Of a stretch of 64,000 nt of DNA, positions 46,302 to 58,199 are shown piece after piece. Position 1 is the first letter of the stretch; the number at the start of each line of letters is the position of its first letter. Below the pieces are notes generated by a model. That model saw nothing but the letters and a program-made list of their open reading frames with translations. It was not told the origin of the DNA and did not search any database. The DNA is taken from contig NC_079219.1 of the NCBI RefSeq assembly GCF_029633865.1, positions 19,669,717-19,733,716 of the forward strand, written 5' to 3'. Both the position numbers and the translations under genes were made by a program. Source of the stretch: Lampris incognitus (Eukaryota > Chordata > Actinopteri > Lampriformes > Lampridae).

Positions 46302-47274
46302 ACAATAGAAACCACAGCTTTTTTGAGTATGGCAACTGTGTCACAGGGCGACATGATTGGTAACACTGTGCTATCATCGTTTACCAACTTGAAATTAAAA
46401 TATTCGAAGCGCAAATTGTACTGTAACACAGAACAAAATTTAAGTGGATAATGGTTTTAGCACTCAATTCCTATCTAATTTGGTTATGTGAATGTAATAA
46501 TCAAATATGTAGGCAAACATCTAGTCGCACGTCGGTGTCAAAGCATCAGACATGCTTGCAAACACAACATTTAAGCATAGCTCTAGCTTAAGAGGTCAAA
46601 TTGGCTGAGATTCAAGGAGAAGACCCAGAGAGTTTGCAGTCATTACAGTCAGGGAAACATCACAAACAAAGCAAATGCATGTCTCACATGTCAACACACA
46701 TATGCACACACGCGCACACTTTATATAATGGGTGGAATTTGGTCTTATCTCCCCTTGCTGTTTCAATAATTGTGATGGGTCACACACACACACGTGCAGC
46801 AGTCCTGCAGTAATCAGGTTATATGGGTTCTTCAGTGCAAAGACAAATACAGCACAGTTTTATAGAACAGCAACACGTGGGTGCAAACCAGTCGACACAT
46901 CTAGAAGTCTAAAGCCCAGCGCCACAGCGAGGAAAGCGGTTTCTTTTCTCTTCTGAGAGAAATGTCAATGTCCCCTCATAAGGATTTCAAAATCGCAAAG
47001 AAAGACACCCAAAGCTAGCATGTAAAGACAGAAAATTGCATCACTAGGGTGTATCTGATATTGCAGTGTTGATGTTGTTCCCACGACATCATAACTAATA
47101 TGTTGCTCCTGGACCATCATTGCAACGGCCCAACCACGATGTTGCACTGTTGTGTGTTTGTGACTCGAGTAAAAAGACGGTTGTGGGATTAGGTTATGGG
47201 TTAGCATGGATTAGCTCTCGGTTAGGTTAAAGTTAGCTATTGGTTAAGGTTGGGGGGTAAGGTAAGTGTCTTTA

Positions 47275-47490
47275 TGCATGCTTAATAATCGAGGTGAGGT
47301 AAGCACAAAGTTGAAAAGGTTCATCTGGGCACAGCCTTTATTGAGAGAAACGTTTCATCACTCTTCCAAGTGACCTCTTCAGTCTTGACAGAAGAGGTCG
47401 ACTAAAGACTGAAGAGGTCACCTAGATGAGTGATGAAACGTTTCTCTCAATAAACATTGTGTCCAGATGAACTGATTCAACTTTCTGTGG
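47275..47490. mobile_element. Palindromic PLE tail dimer
   Basis: The left arm reads as the reverse complement of the right: GAGAAACGTTTCATCACT (about 47344) against AGTGATGAAACGTTTCTC (about 47429), and GTGACCTCTTCAGTC against GACTGAAGAGGTCAC. A short centre (TTGACAGAAGAGGTCGACTAAA) separates them. Confidence 0.8.
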
Positions 47491-47989
47491 TAAGGTAAAT
47501 TTAAGGTTAAGGTTATGTTAGATTAGCTTTGGACTTTTTCCAATCTTTTTCCCCCTGTTGCAAAGGCACGACATTAAACCAACAGGATTGATCTGTTGCA
47601 ATGATGGTTCTGGAGCAACATTAATTATGATGTTGTAGGAACACCACCAAAACGGCGATATCAGAGGGCCGGTGTCACTAGAGTCAAAAGTACAAGCTCC
47701 ATAAGAGGCATGTGTGTGTTCACCAACAGCCATGGACACTACCCAACTGTCCGTGAGCAAGACAGTGAACCCTTTGCCCGCTAGTTGGTTGTAAATGCAA
47801 AAAAAAAAAAGTCTCCATCTCCTGGGATTTTATGGATGCATTTGTCAAAAAGAAATTAAATCAATAATGAAAAGATGTTATTAAGTATATATTTTCATAA
47901 TATTCCACTTTTGACTTGGATTTCTTCACCTAATAATTGTAAACTTTAGAAAAGTTTCAGAGGCAGAGGAACACCTGAGTGCTGTGGCT

Positions 47990-50900
47990 CCGACTCTTGA
48001 CCTTCCTACTGCTGGACTATAGGTCTTTGATACGTGATGAGATCTAAGATAACGCCGTACTATGGCAACTCGCTACAAGATTAGACATTCCCAACAGCTG
48101 GAAATCATGGGACTTGCCAACAGATTACCTATACCAAACTGGTACCACCATGGAGTAATGGCCGCAGACAGCACTGACAGAGGTGAGGTAAATGAGGTGG
48201 CGCCCTGGTGAGGCTACGATGGCGTTCTACCCAGCCCCGGATTCCCAACATACTGCTTTCTAATGTACAGTCACTCGACAACAAGCTGGACGAACTTCAT
48301 TGCAGCATAAGCTCTCAAAGGGACATGAAGGACTGTTGTGTGTTCTGGTTTGCAGAGACTTGGCTGGGCCCTAATACACCTGAGAGGGCTATACAACCAG
48401 AGGGTTTTTATGTGCACCGCATGTACCGTTCCATGACAATTACTGGCAAGGTAAACGTAGGTGGTGTATGCTTCTTTGTTAACAATTCATGGTGCACTGA
48501 TGTGGAAATAGTCTCTTAGTCCTGTTTACCAGTGTTGGAACAATTAATAATAAGGTGCAGACCATTCTATCTCCCAGGGGAATTCCCCTGCGTGTTGTTA
48601 ACTGCTGTCGTCATATCACTGCAAGCTACTGCCGCAGAGGCACTGGATCAACGGTATGGAGCCATTAGCAGGCAGGACAACTTGCACCCTGAGGCCATTT
48701 CAATTGTGGCCAAGGATTTTAACCACTGTAACCTGGAATCTGTGCCAAGATTTTACCAACATGTCACCTGCCCAACCAGAAGCAGTAAGACTCTCGACCA
48801 CTTTTACTCCATGATCAAGGCAGCTTACAGGCCTATCCCACGACCTCACTTACAGAAATCTTACCACCTGTCAGTGCTCTTGCTTGCTGCCTAGAAGCAG
48901 AGGGTGAGGTGCGTGCAGCCCACTATGAGGACAGCAGAGTGCTAGACTACAGAACACGAATCCAAACTTCAGGGATGTTTTGAATCAAAAGACTGGTCAA
49001 TCTTTAAGGATTCAGCCACGAGTCTGGATGAGTATGCTGAATCGGTCACTGGCTATGTTAGATTCTGTGTGGATAACTGTATCCAAGTGTGGACTATTCA
49101 CTCCTACCCCAACCAGAAGCCCTGGATTAACAGTGACATTCACCTGAGGTTGAGGGAGCGTATCTCTGCTTCTAAATCAGTGGACAAGGAGTGCTACAAA
49201 AAAAAAATCCAGGTATGACTTGGCATTAAAGTCACTAAAAGACAATATAGCAACAAACTGGAAAATGACTACAGTGGCTATGACTCGTGGCGCATGTGGA
49301 GGAGGCTGCAGGAGATTAAATCTAAACTCAGTATGGCTATCAAGACCTCTGGCATCTCTCCCGGATGAGTTTATCAACTTTTATGCCTGCTTTGACGCTC
49401 ACAACAGGGACCCAGTGACAGCAGCACAGTGCCCACCTGATGAAGTCCATCTACAGGTAACAGAGGCTGATGGGATTAAAACTTTTAAAAGGGTTAAGCT
49501 TTGTAAAGCTGCTGGACCAGACGACATCCCTTCCCATGTCCTCATGGCATTTTACACTATCTCAGGTTTTTACTGACATTTTTAAGCTGTCCCTGTCATT
49601 GCGTGTGGTTCCACTGTGTTTTAAGAAAACAACCATGGGGGCTATACCTAAGAAAACACCCGTCTCTTGCCTTGATGATAACCGACTTGTTGTTTTGACC
49701 TCAGTTATTATTTAGGGCCTGGAAGGATTGGTTATGTCATATATATAAAATGTAAATTCCTGTTACCCATGACCCATTACAGTTTGCCTACTGTTCCAAC
49801 AGAACTTTAGATGACACTATCCCACTTGCTCTGCATACTGCTTTAGTACACCTTGAAAAGAAAAATACCTATATCAGAATGTTGTTTTTATTGAATATAG
49901 CTCTGCTTTTAATACAATTGCACCATCCAAACTGGTGTTGAAACTGAGCGGTCTTGGTTTGGACAACTCTGTCTGTAATTGGCTATTTGATTTCCTGATA
50001 TGCAGGCCCCAGATAGTGAGAATAGCTAAAACATACTCATCCACATGAGTTCTTAGGACCGGCGCACCTCAGGGCTGCTGTCTCTGTCCCCTATTGTACA
50101 GTCTGTTTGCACATGACTATATTGCCAAATATGACAACAACAGCATCATTAAATTTGCAGATGACACCAGAGTGATTTGACTAATAAGCTACAGTGATGA
50201 GAGGGCCTATAGGAGGGGAGCAGATGATTTTACCATATGGTACCATGATAACAACCTCTCAGACAAAAGAAATCATTGTTGACTTTAGAAAGATCAGAGA
50301 AAATCACATTCCCATTTCCATCAATGGGTCATCTGTTGAAATTGTGGAGTTTTAGATTTCTCGGTTTACACATCACACACAACCTCCCATGGTCTCTCAA
50401 CAACAATTGCATCCTCAAGAAGGCAAAGCAGAGACTGTATTTTCTGAGGAGTCTTTAGAATTTTGGTATGAGTACCAAAATTCTTATGAACTTTTATTGC
50501 AGTACCATCGAAAGTGTCTTGACAGGCTGTATCATAGTGTGGTTTGGCAACCTGACTACTTCAAAAGACTTTAAAGACAGCAGCAAAAATCACTGGCATG
50601 TAACTACTACAACTTCACAATATTTATACCACTCACTGCAAAAGCAAAGCCCAAAACATCATTAAGGACACCAGCCACTCATAATCTGTTCTCGCACCTT
50701 CCATCTAAAAACTGTTACCAGAGCATCAAATTACACACCTCTTGTCGCAGTAACAGTTTCTTTCCAAAGGCTGTTCAAAGGTTGTTGAACAGCTGACGCA
50801 CCCATATGCACCTTACATTGTTGCATTGGGCGGCACAGTGGGCCAGTGGTTAGCGCCGTTGCCTCACAGCAAGAAGGTCCTGGGTTCGAACCCCAGGCTG

Positions 50901-51366
50901 TCACAGGTCCTTTCTGTGCGGAATTTGCATTTTCTCCCCGTGTCTGCGTGGGTTTCCTCCGGGTGCTCCGGTTTCCTCCCACCATCAAAAAAGACATGCA
51001 TGTTAGGCTAAATAATTCTGCCTGTGCCCCTGACCAAGGCAATGGAAAGAAGAACTGGAGTTGGTCCCCGGGTGCTGCAGCTGCCCACTGCTCCTATACA
51101 ATAGGATGGGTTAAATGCAGAAGACAAATTTCACTGTAACCTGTACAATGACAAAATAAAGTGGCTTTCTTCTTTCTCTTATCATGTACTTTTCTATATT
51201 GTGAATATAATGTATGAATTCATCGTCTACATAGTAGTCTATGTAGGTCTGTAGTGGTTTTTTTTTGGGATGGTGTGTCCTTTGTCCGTGTCCTTTGTGT
51301 TAAGGCAGAAAGAGTCAGAGCACAAGAATTTCATTGTATTGCATTGCAATACACACGACAATAAAT
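47990..51366 (+). mobile_element. L2/CR1-group LINE, broken
   Basis: Endonuclease part at 48208-48880 (NILLSNVQSLDNKLDELHCS, FAETWLGP, GGVCFFVNNSWCTDV, DFNHCNLESVPRFYQHVTCP). RT pieces are CKAAGPDDIPSHVL (49500), IEYSSAFNTI (about 49893), APQGCC (about 50067) and the catalytic box KFADDTRV (about 50150). 3' UTR ends CAAGAATTTCATTGTATTGC then ACAATAAATA. Many frameshifts. SINE-A copies lie in and after the 3' UTR. The 5' edge is uncertain. Confidence 0.82.
50828..51172 (+). mobile_element. SINE-A, full-length
   Basis: Head GGCGGCACAGTGGGCCAGTG, B box GGGTTCGAACCCC, core TTTCTCCCCGTGTCTGCGTG, tail with ATGACAAAATAAAGTGGC. Inserted in the 3' region of the L2-type LINE. Confidence 0.88.
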
Positions 51367-51367
51367 A

Positions 51368-51720
51368 GGCAGCACGGTGGCGCAGTGGTTAGTGCTGTCG
51401 CCTCACAGCAAGAAGGTCCTAGGTTCAAACCCTGGGGTTGTCCAGACTTGTGGGGTCATCCCAGGTTCTGTGTGGAGTTTGCATGTTCTCCCCATGTCTG
51501 TGTGGGTTTTCTCGGGGTGCTCCGGTTTCCCCCACCATCAAAAAGACATGCATGTTAGGGTTAATACTCCTGTCTGTGCCCCTGACCAAGGCATGGCAAG
51601 ACAAACTGGAGTTGGTCCCTGAGCGCTGCACGGCAGCTGCCCACTGCTCCTAGCTACACAGCTAGGATGGGTTAAATGCAGAGGAAGAATTTCCCCAAGG
51701 GGATCAATGAAATAAAAAAA
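51368..51720 (+). mobile_element. SINE-A, full-length
   Basis: Head GGCAGCACGGTGGCGCAGTG, B box GGTTCAAACCCT, core, and tail GGGGATCAATGAAAT. It follows the LINE 3' end (CAATAAATA) directly and lies about 200 bp after the previous SINE, same orientation. Confidence 0.88.
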
Positions 51721-51724
51721 TAAT

Positions 51725-53762
51725 AATAAAATACAGTTGAATTTGAACTTAAGTACATATAGAAACAAATGGAGTATCTGATTCTGATTTTAAATGCCCA
51801 AAATGTCAAATGTTTGACCGACATGTACACTTGGTGATGCCAATACCGTATCTGTGTTCAACCATTACTCAGCTAATGTCCCATTTAACTTCCAGTTTGT
51901 GCAAATATAAAGCCTCCTGAGAGTGGACTTATTTTAGGGCTATACTAATAAAATTGACTTGAATGCATGATTATCTGGCTGAGTCACTGAATGCTACGTG
52001 ATGAAAAGGTTTCCCAATGCACAGAAGTTGCTGTCGGCAATCTAGCAACTTTGCTCTACCTTTCTGATTCTGCACAACTGAATGTACAACCTTTGAACAT
52101 ATTTTAAAACCTCAATCTGAGTTCAGCTTTTGTTTACTTCTGCTCCTACTCCGTACAGTCTGTAGGGCTGTGTGCCATATGAAGCAGGCTGGAACATGAG
52201 AAAACGGGCTGTCCTCTTCCACAGAGGACCACCTTGCATGCCGCAGCACCTAAGAGGCGGCCAGTGTTGTCCAATTGCATTTCAGCAGAGTAGGAACACA
52301 TCCCTGTGCCGCCTCTGCAAGGTCGCTTTTGTGCTGGGTTCGAAAAGGTACATTCCAACCAATCAGTGGAGAGATGGAAGGGGAGGATGAGCAGTTGAGC
52401 TCCTGTTTGGTGGAGCAACGCAGTGGTCCGATAATCTTCCTCTTATAATTGGGAAGCCTTTAGGTGGTGCTCCTCTCAGCTCTTGTGTCTCCAGACTTGT
52501 CTATCAAACAGAACCACACTGGGCTCACTGGAGTATTCTGTTCCATTTACTGTCTGAATACGGCAGCTCTGACCTTTACATTTCTATCAGTTGTATGTAA
52601 CATGGCCGATCCGGGGACTGATGCTTCTCCTTCAGTTATGAGCCTCTTCGGGATTCTTTTGTGTCAAACACACAGTGTTGCACTCTAGTTTTGTTGTGCT
52701 TCGGCTGCTTTTTATGATTTTGTTTTAAATTCATTTGTTGCCAATAAGCTCAAACCCACTGTGAAACTTCAACCTCGCTGCAAGGCTTTGTAAAAGAAGC
52801 GGGGAGACGTCCGATTTAGGTCAGATATGAAACCCTTGTACAACCCAAACCCCCTAAGGCACAGCACATGTGTCAGGTGATGGGGAGGACTCCTGCTTGT
52901 CCCACTGCTCTTGTTCCCTCGAACATATACAAACCATTATACAAACCACTTTGCCCTCAGAGAAAACAGGTTCTGCCTGAGTTTAATGGATTCATCTGCT
53001 TCACACTGGAATCTGCTCCCAACAGCACTTGTGCAAAGAGAGGGAGATTTATGGCCCTCAGAAGACGGGTCACAACCTCTAAAGTGTGCAAACAAAATAT
53101 TTTGTAATTGGAGATATCACAGGTTGCCAAATGTTTCACTGACACCTTAGGGACTTAGCATTTGCTTTTAGTCAGTGTCTTTTAAAATCAATACGACCTT
53201 ATCATTTTTCAAATGTGTGTCAGCAAAGTCACAAGCTATAACTAGCAAAGAGGTCAACGGTGAGGGTGATGGCACGCTGACAGAATTCCTGTGAGTATAA
53301 AAGGATCATGTCGATAGAGAAGCTAGTTAAAGAAATAACAGAAATATGATCTTAGGAAAGTAGTAGGTGATCTTTTTTCCCCCCTTGGTTGTTAAAAACC
53401 CTCTGCTCTTTACAGCACTTCACAGCTCAGAGGGAGTTTTTGGTTTTAGTAGTTCAGATCATGCCTGCAGACACTGAGGCAGCGTCGCAATTTCATGAAC
53501 ATTTACAACCCCCAAAAACATCTGCAAGGGGGGAAAAAAAACTCAGATCAACAACTTTTCCATCGACTGTCAAACAGCCAGTCTTGACATTCTCCCAACA
53601 TTCCTTTGAAATACTACCCACATTCAGCGGGCTCCCTCAACAACAGCAAATTAGAAAAAAGGTTGGAGATGGCTGCCGTGGCCTGGCCTTTGCTCGCTGA
53701 GGTCAAAGGTTGCAGAGACAAAATACAAGGTGTGCTGGTATTTGCTTTTTCATCTGACCCCT

Positions 53763-53801
<39 letters not shown>

Positions 53802-55850
53802 CAGAAAATTTGTGGCGTCATCATGGTTCATGTGCTGCAAATTAAAACTATTGTGAAAGAAAGGGGAACATATGTACTGAACCGAGGACAAGGATAGTGG
53901 GGGTTGCTGCTTTTGAGTACTCACTGTCACCTATTAGCCCGAATTAGATTGACGTTTTTCTCCAGATAACAATAGATAAGGACCTATCAGTAGTCATGAT
54001 AATGCTGGGTGTTGCACCAGTTGTGTTTAGAGGTAATACAAGTCTGGTTTAAACCTTATCCCCATTTCTGTCCCAATTCAGGGAAAAGTACGAAATAAAT
54101 TCTATCATAATAACATCATCGGCTACGCTAGATTATTAGACTCCCAGTTAGGTTTTTTTGCTGTAATGTCACACATTCACTAGCTTGCTGATAGATTGTC
54201 ACCACTGCTATATGAACCCGGGAAACCTCGGTGCTGCAGATCTTCTCTACCGGCGGGGGGTTGGGGTTGACCAGAACTCACACACACCATTCACTGGGCC
54301 TGAGCTAGCTCAGCGGCCCAATGATTGCAACATCAATGCCAACAAGCAGTTACAGATAATATCCGCCTGTACATTTTTGTATGATCATGTTTGTGTTGTA
54401 AGTTGTTTTTGTTTTTTTTGACAAGACTATCTGCCTGCCTGTTTGTGTAACTGATTATGTACTGTGTCCGCCTTTCTGCTGGCCTGCCTGCTGTCTAACA
54501 AACTTACTGTCACCAACTGCATTGCCTGTCTCTCTATCTGAATGATTGCCTAGCTGCTTGCCTGCCTCTCTCCAACTGCCAGCCTTCCTGCCTGCTGTCT
54601 TTCTGCCTCTCTGCATGTTTGTATGCCTTGCCCTTTTAGGTCTGGTGGGAGGACTCATATACCTTCCAGCCAAAACCGCTACAATATCACTGAACACATG
54701 GTGTCCTCATGAGGGTAACTACGGTTTACCAGGGCTCCTTCTGTTGCCCCTCCACACAGCCAGCTGCTTACTTCATCCTGGTGACAGCCGTCTGTTGGGC
54801 TACAGATTACTCAGTTTGGCAAAATCAGGACACACTCACCAAACTCAAAACTGCAGGCTTCAACCTTTTACTACTTTCTGCCCTTAGCTCCGACTTCTGA
54901 CTTGAGGAACGGTTTGAGAACCACTGCTCTAGACCAGTTTCATGAGTTGATCCCAACAATCCCATTTGGGGACATTGGGTGTGGCCTCCCTCTCATCGAG
55001 AGCGACGTCAAGAAAGCACTTCAATAACAGTCATTTCCATCACAACAGCTGGCACATGCTAGCATCTTGCGCACAATGCCAGTGTCATGAGCACACCCGG
55101 TATCATGGGCGAGCCCACCCATCCAGGATTGTAACCTTCCCAGGAGAAATCAGCATTATTATAGTTATTTTCATATGTGTGTGTTAGTTGTGATTTATTA
55201 TTATTATTATTGCTGTTATTTGATAGATATGCGCTTTATCCAAAATGTTTCTTTTGTATTCAACTACCTTGCAACATTAGTGTTTGGAAAATCATGTTTC
55301 TATTGTGGGATGAAAGCCTGAAAGAATTGGTTCTGTTTCTGATAATATGGTCTAAGTATGCCCTCTGCTGGTGATCCACTAGACTGGTTTTGAGTAGTGC
55401 GTAACAACGGGAGTGACGTCACCTCTGCGTATTGTTTTTTTCCAAGTCAGTACGACGCTTCACTTCAGCCAGTGTCTGGCTAGCTTCCAGCTTTAGGTGG
55501 TTAAAAATACTGGGTCTTTTTCAGTGTATGTTTGCCAGAGTAACAGATATGTGAGAGAGAGAGTAGAATACAATGTCCCCTGTGCTGCATGTCTTGCTTG
55601 TTTGATGGGTAGTGCTGTCCATGGTGCTGATGCAACTGTCACGACGTCACTGTTTTGTGACTTTGTTTTGCACTAATAACTGACTTGGGCCTCGGACTGT
55701 TTGTGTATGAATTGTAAGGTTTAATAGTGGGGGTGAGGCTACACTATCGGGACACAATTAATTCATATTGTCTGAACCAAAATTTAAGTGTCATTAAAAT
55801 ATACAGTAAATAAGCATTTTTCATAGTAGTCTTAACATATAATAATAATA
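51725..55850. other. Long intergenic stretch without a recognised gene
   Basis: Contains a CA repeat (53763), a pyrimidine-rich CTGCC-type degenerate repeat (about 54425-54620) and a perfect TGACGTCA (55414-55421). Open frames of 60-110 codons lack recognisable domains or splice context. Confidence 0.55.
53763..53797. repeat. (CA)n microsatellite
   Basis: About 17 CA units in the upstream flank. Confidence 0.95.
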
Positions 55851-55851
55851 A

Positions 55852-55912
55852 TCCATCCATCCATCCATTATCCAAACCGCTTATCCTACTCAGGGCTGCG
55901 GGGATGCTGGAT
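55852..55912 (-). mobile_element. SINE-A variant, short 3' fragment
   Basis: CATCCATCCATCCATTATCC through GGGCTGCGGGGATGCTGG, inserted in an ATA repeat (ATAATAATAAT on both sides). Confidence 0.7.
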
Positions 55913-55924
55913 AATAATAATAAT

Positions 55925-56645
55925 AATAATAATAATAACCTATTTATATAGCACTTTTCTAAAACAATGTTAAAGTGCTTCACAAAAAAATAAAATCAGA
56001 CAAGACAAAAATAGGAGTAAGACCAAATAAGAGTAAAAATAAAAACAGTATAAATAAAAACAAATAAACATTTGTAAAGGCTTTTATAAAAAGAAAAGTT
56101 ATAAGACGAGATTTAAAAGAAGCTAGAGACTTGGTTTGTCTTAGCTCAACAGGAAGAGACTGCCATAGTGTAACAAACCGAGACCTGGGAATAACCAGCA
56201 GGGCTCCATCTGCGGATCTTAGTGGTCAAGGGGGCATATACCAGGTCAATAAATCAGAAATCTGTGTAGGACCAAGACCATTTTAAAGCCTTAAACATGA
56301 GCAATACATTTTTAAAATCAATTCGAAACATAACAGGGAGCAAGTGTAGGAAGGCAAGCACAGGAGTGATATGGTCATGCCCCTTTGTCCCAGTAATGAG
56401 CCGAGCAGCGGCATTTTGTACATACTGCAGACGGTGGAGGGAGCCCTTGCTAATACCAGAATAAAGTGCATTACAATAGTCAAGCCAAGAATACATAAAA
56501 GCATGTACAACTTTTTGCAGATTGGCAACTGATAAAAATGACCTAATTTTGGAGATTAGCTTGAGCTGGAGAAAGCATGACTGAACGTGTTTGATTTGAT
56601 CATCAAAACTGAGGTTAGCATCGACTATTACCCCAAGATACAAAC
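55925..56645 (-). mobile_element. LINE-derived repeat with RT C-terminal fragment
   Basis: Minus-strand open frame 56643-56254: YLGVIVDANLSFDDQIKHVQ, HAFMYSWLDYCNALYSGISK, QNAAARLITGTKGHDHITPV. Downstream TATTTATATAGCACTTTTCT-type 3' sequence runs to about 55925. The catalytic RT core is absent. Confidence 0.75.
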
Positions 56646-56699
56646 ATAGATCATATTGAACTATTCGTATGAATCTGCTATTGCATTAAAAAGTCTGGG

Positions 56700-58180
56700 G
56701 GAAAAAAAAGGGCCCACCCATAAAAACCAAACACCTGGCCGTTCATTTTCCTCTGGTGCCAGGACTGGACATGAGACTTGGGCTACAGTCACACATGCGC
56801 GAATACAGAGGAAAAACATTGGTGAATAAGTTATAGTTGTATACTGCAAAATATGAATTGATGTTATTTGTAAATTTTCCATTTATTTACGTTCAATGCC
56901 TGTCTCTCGACTCACTGCCAGCCAGGCAGCATGTCGCTCATGGGGCAGTTGTAGTTTTTAAGGGCAATGTCATACAATACTGGCTGGTTACACACAGCAA
57001 CAACCAAAGCCTCCTCAGTTCTGGCTCCCTAAGAAAACTACAGCCAATTACAGCCAAGTGGGGCCAGCCACACACACACACACTTCTTTGCTATTGGTTG
57101 ACGCTGCAAATTCGCCGGTCAAACTTCACCAAAGTTGGAACTCAATGCGAAGCAAAGACGCAAATTTTCTTCACCACCAAAAGCAAATGTTTTATTCACC
57201 CCTTCGCTCATACAGAATGGAAATGTACAGGAGGTGAATATTCGCCAATGTTAATTTCGCGCATGTGTAACTGTTCTATAATAGTGTTTTCACCATTCAC
57301 CACTGCCACCATTGCTTATCATTTTGCTGCACTGCATTTTGACATCGTGGCCCCTCTAAGGGCTTTTAAATTCTCAAAGGCTGAAACATGTCGAGTTATT
57401 TTCTTCTCCTGCAGGTACACCATGTTCCAAGGCCCCCCAAGCATGGCTTTGAAAGATATTTCAATGTGAGGCCACGTGAAGGTCACTGAACAGTTGCTCA
57501 TGTTCTCTCTTGCAGTCAAAAAGGTGAAATGCACAAGCAGGCTCTATGGTCACTGGTTCACACACGGATAAACAAAAAGTTAGAGAGGCTGGTTGGTGCA
57601 GAAGATACCCAGACCCACTGATTAAAAAGATTTCAATAAAGCTCAATAACCTTGTCCACTAAGCAAGTTTAATAGCCTAAACTGTCCATTAATAGCCACT
57701 GGCAACTACTATGTGTCCTGTAAACGTGCTCTTGAGTCCAACTGTGAAATTCATCCATACCAATTTTTACATTGATGAGAGGATCCTTTACACCCAACAT
57801 GAATTCTCTACAATCGCTAAATGTTTAGCTACACCTTGTTAATTGGAATAGGCTACCTCAATGATATGCCAATATAATAATCTAACAGGAACTAGACCGG
57901 ATACGCTGCATGTAAGACAATTTCATTGTTCAAAACAGATGGTAAATTTTGATCTCTGCAAAATTTAAGTTCCTGGCTACTCAGTATACCATCGCTGGGT
58001 GAACCTAAAGATTCTGTAAATTTAGCACATCTTAGCCCTAAGAGATTTTTTTTTTTTGAATTGCATTTTCACTATATCATATTTATCTCACCGGCATTTC
58101 TCTGCGATACACTGTAGTGGTATTAAAAGTAGTGGTAGAAGAAGATGAACAAGAAGTAGATCATTATTATTTGAGGGACA
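56700..58180. other. Intergenic stretch without a recognised gene
   Basis: A 210-codon plus-strand open frame (56837-57469) has no recognisable domain, skewed composition and no nearby promoter. I regard it as chance or an unknown repeat. Confidence 0.5.
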
Positions 58181-58199
58181 CAGGGGGTTAAACATATTA

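Noticed and set aside
50828-50900. tRNA-like heads of SINEs as true tRNA genes
   Set aside because: A and B boxes are present but the cloverleaf is decayed and the SINE body follows; only the three tRNA-Pro loci fold cleanly.
50731-51042. Open frames over SINE-A copies (also 2911-3231, 51334-51653, 36326-36545)
   Set aside because: Both strands of the SINE happen to stay open; they recur wherever the SINE occurs and carry no domain.
54455-54887. Open frames in the CTGCC-rich stretch
   Set aside because: Degenerate simple repeat without coding features.
56837-57469. 210-codon plus-strand open frame
   Set aside because: No recognisable domain, signal peptide or splice context; composition looks non-coding. 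It could not be supported as a gene.
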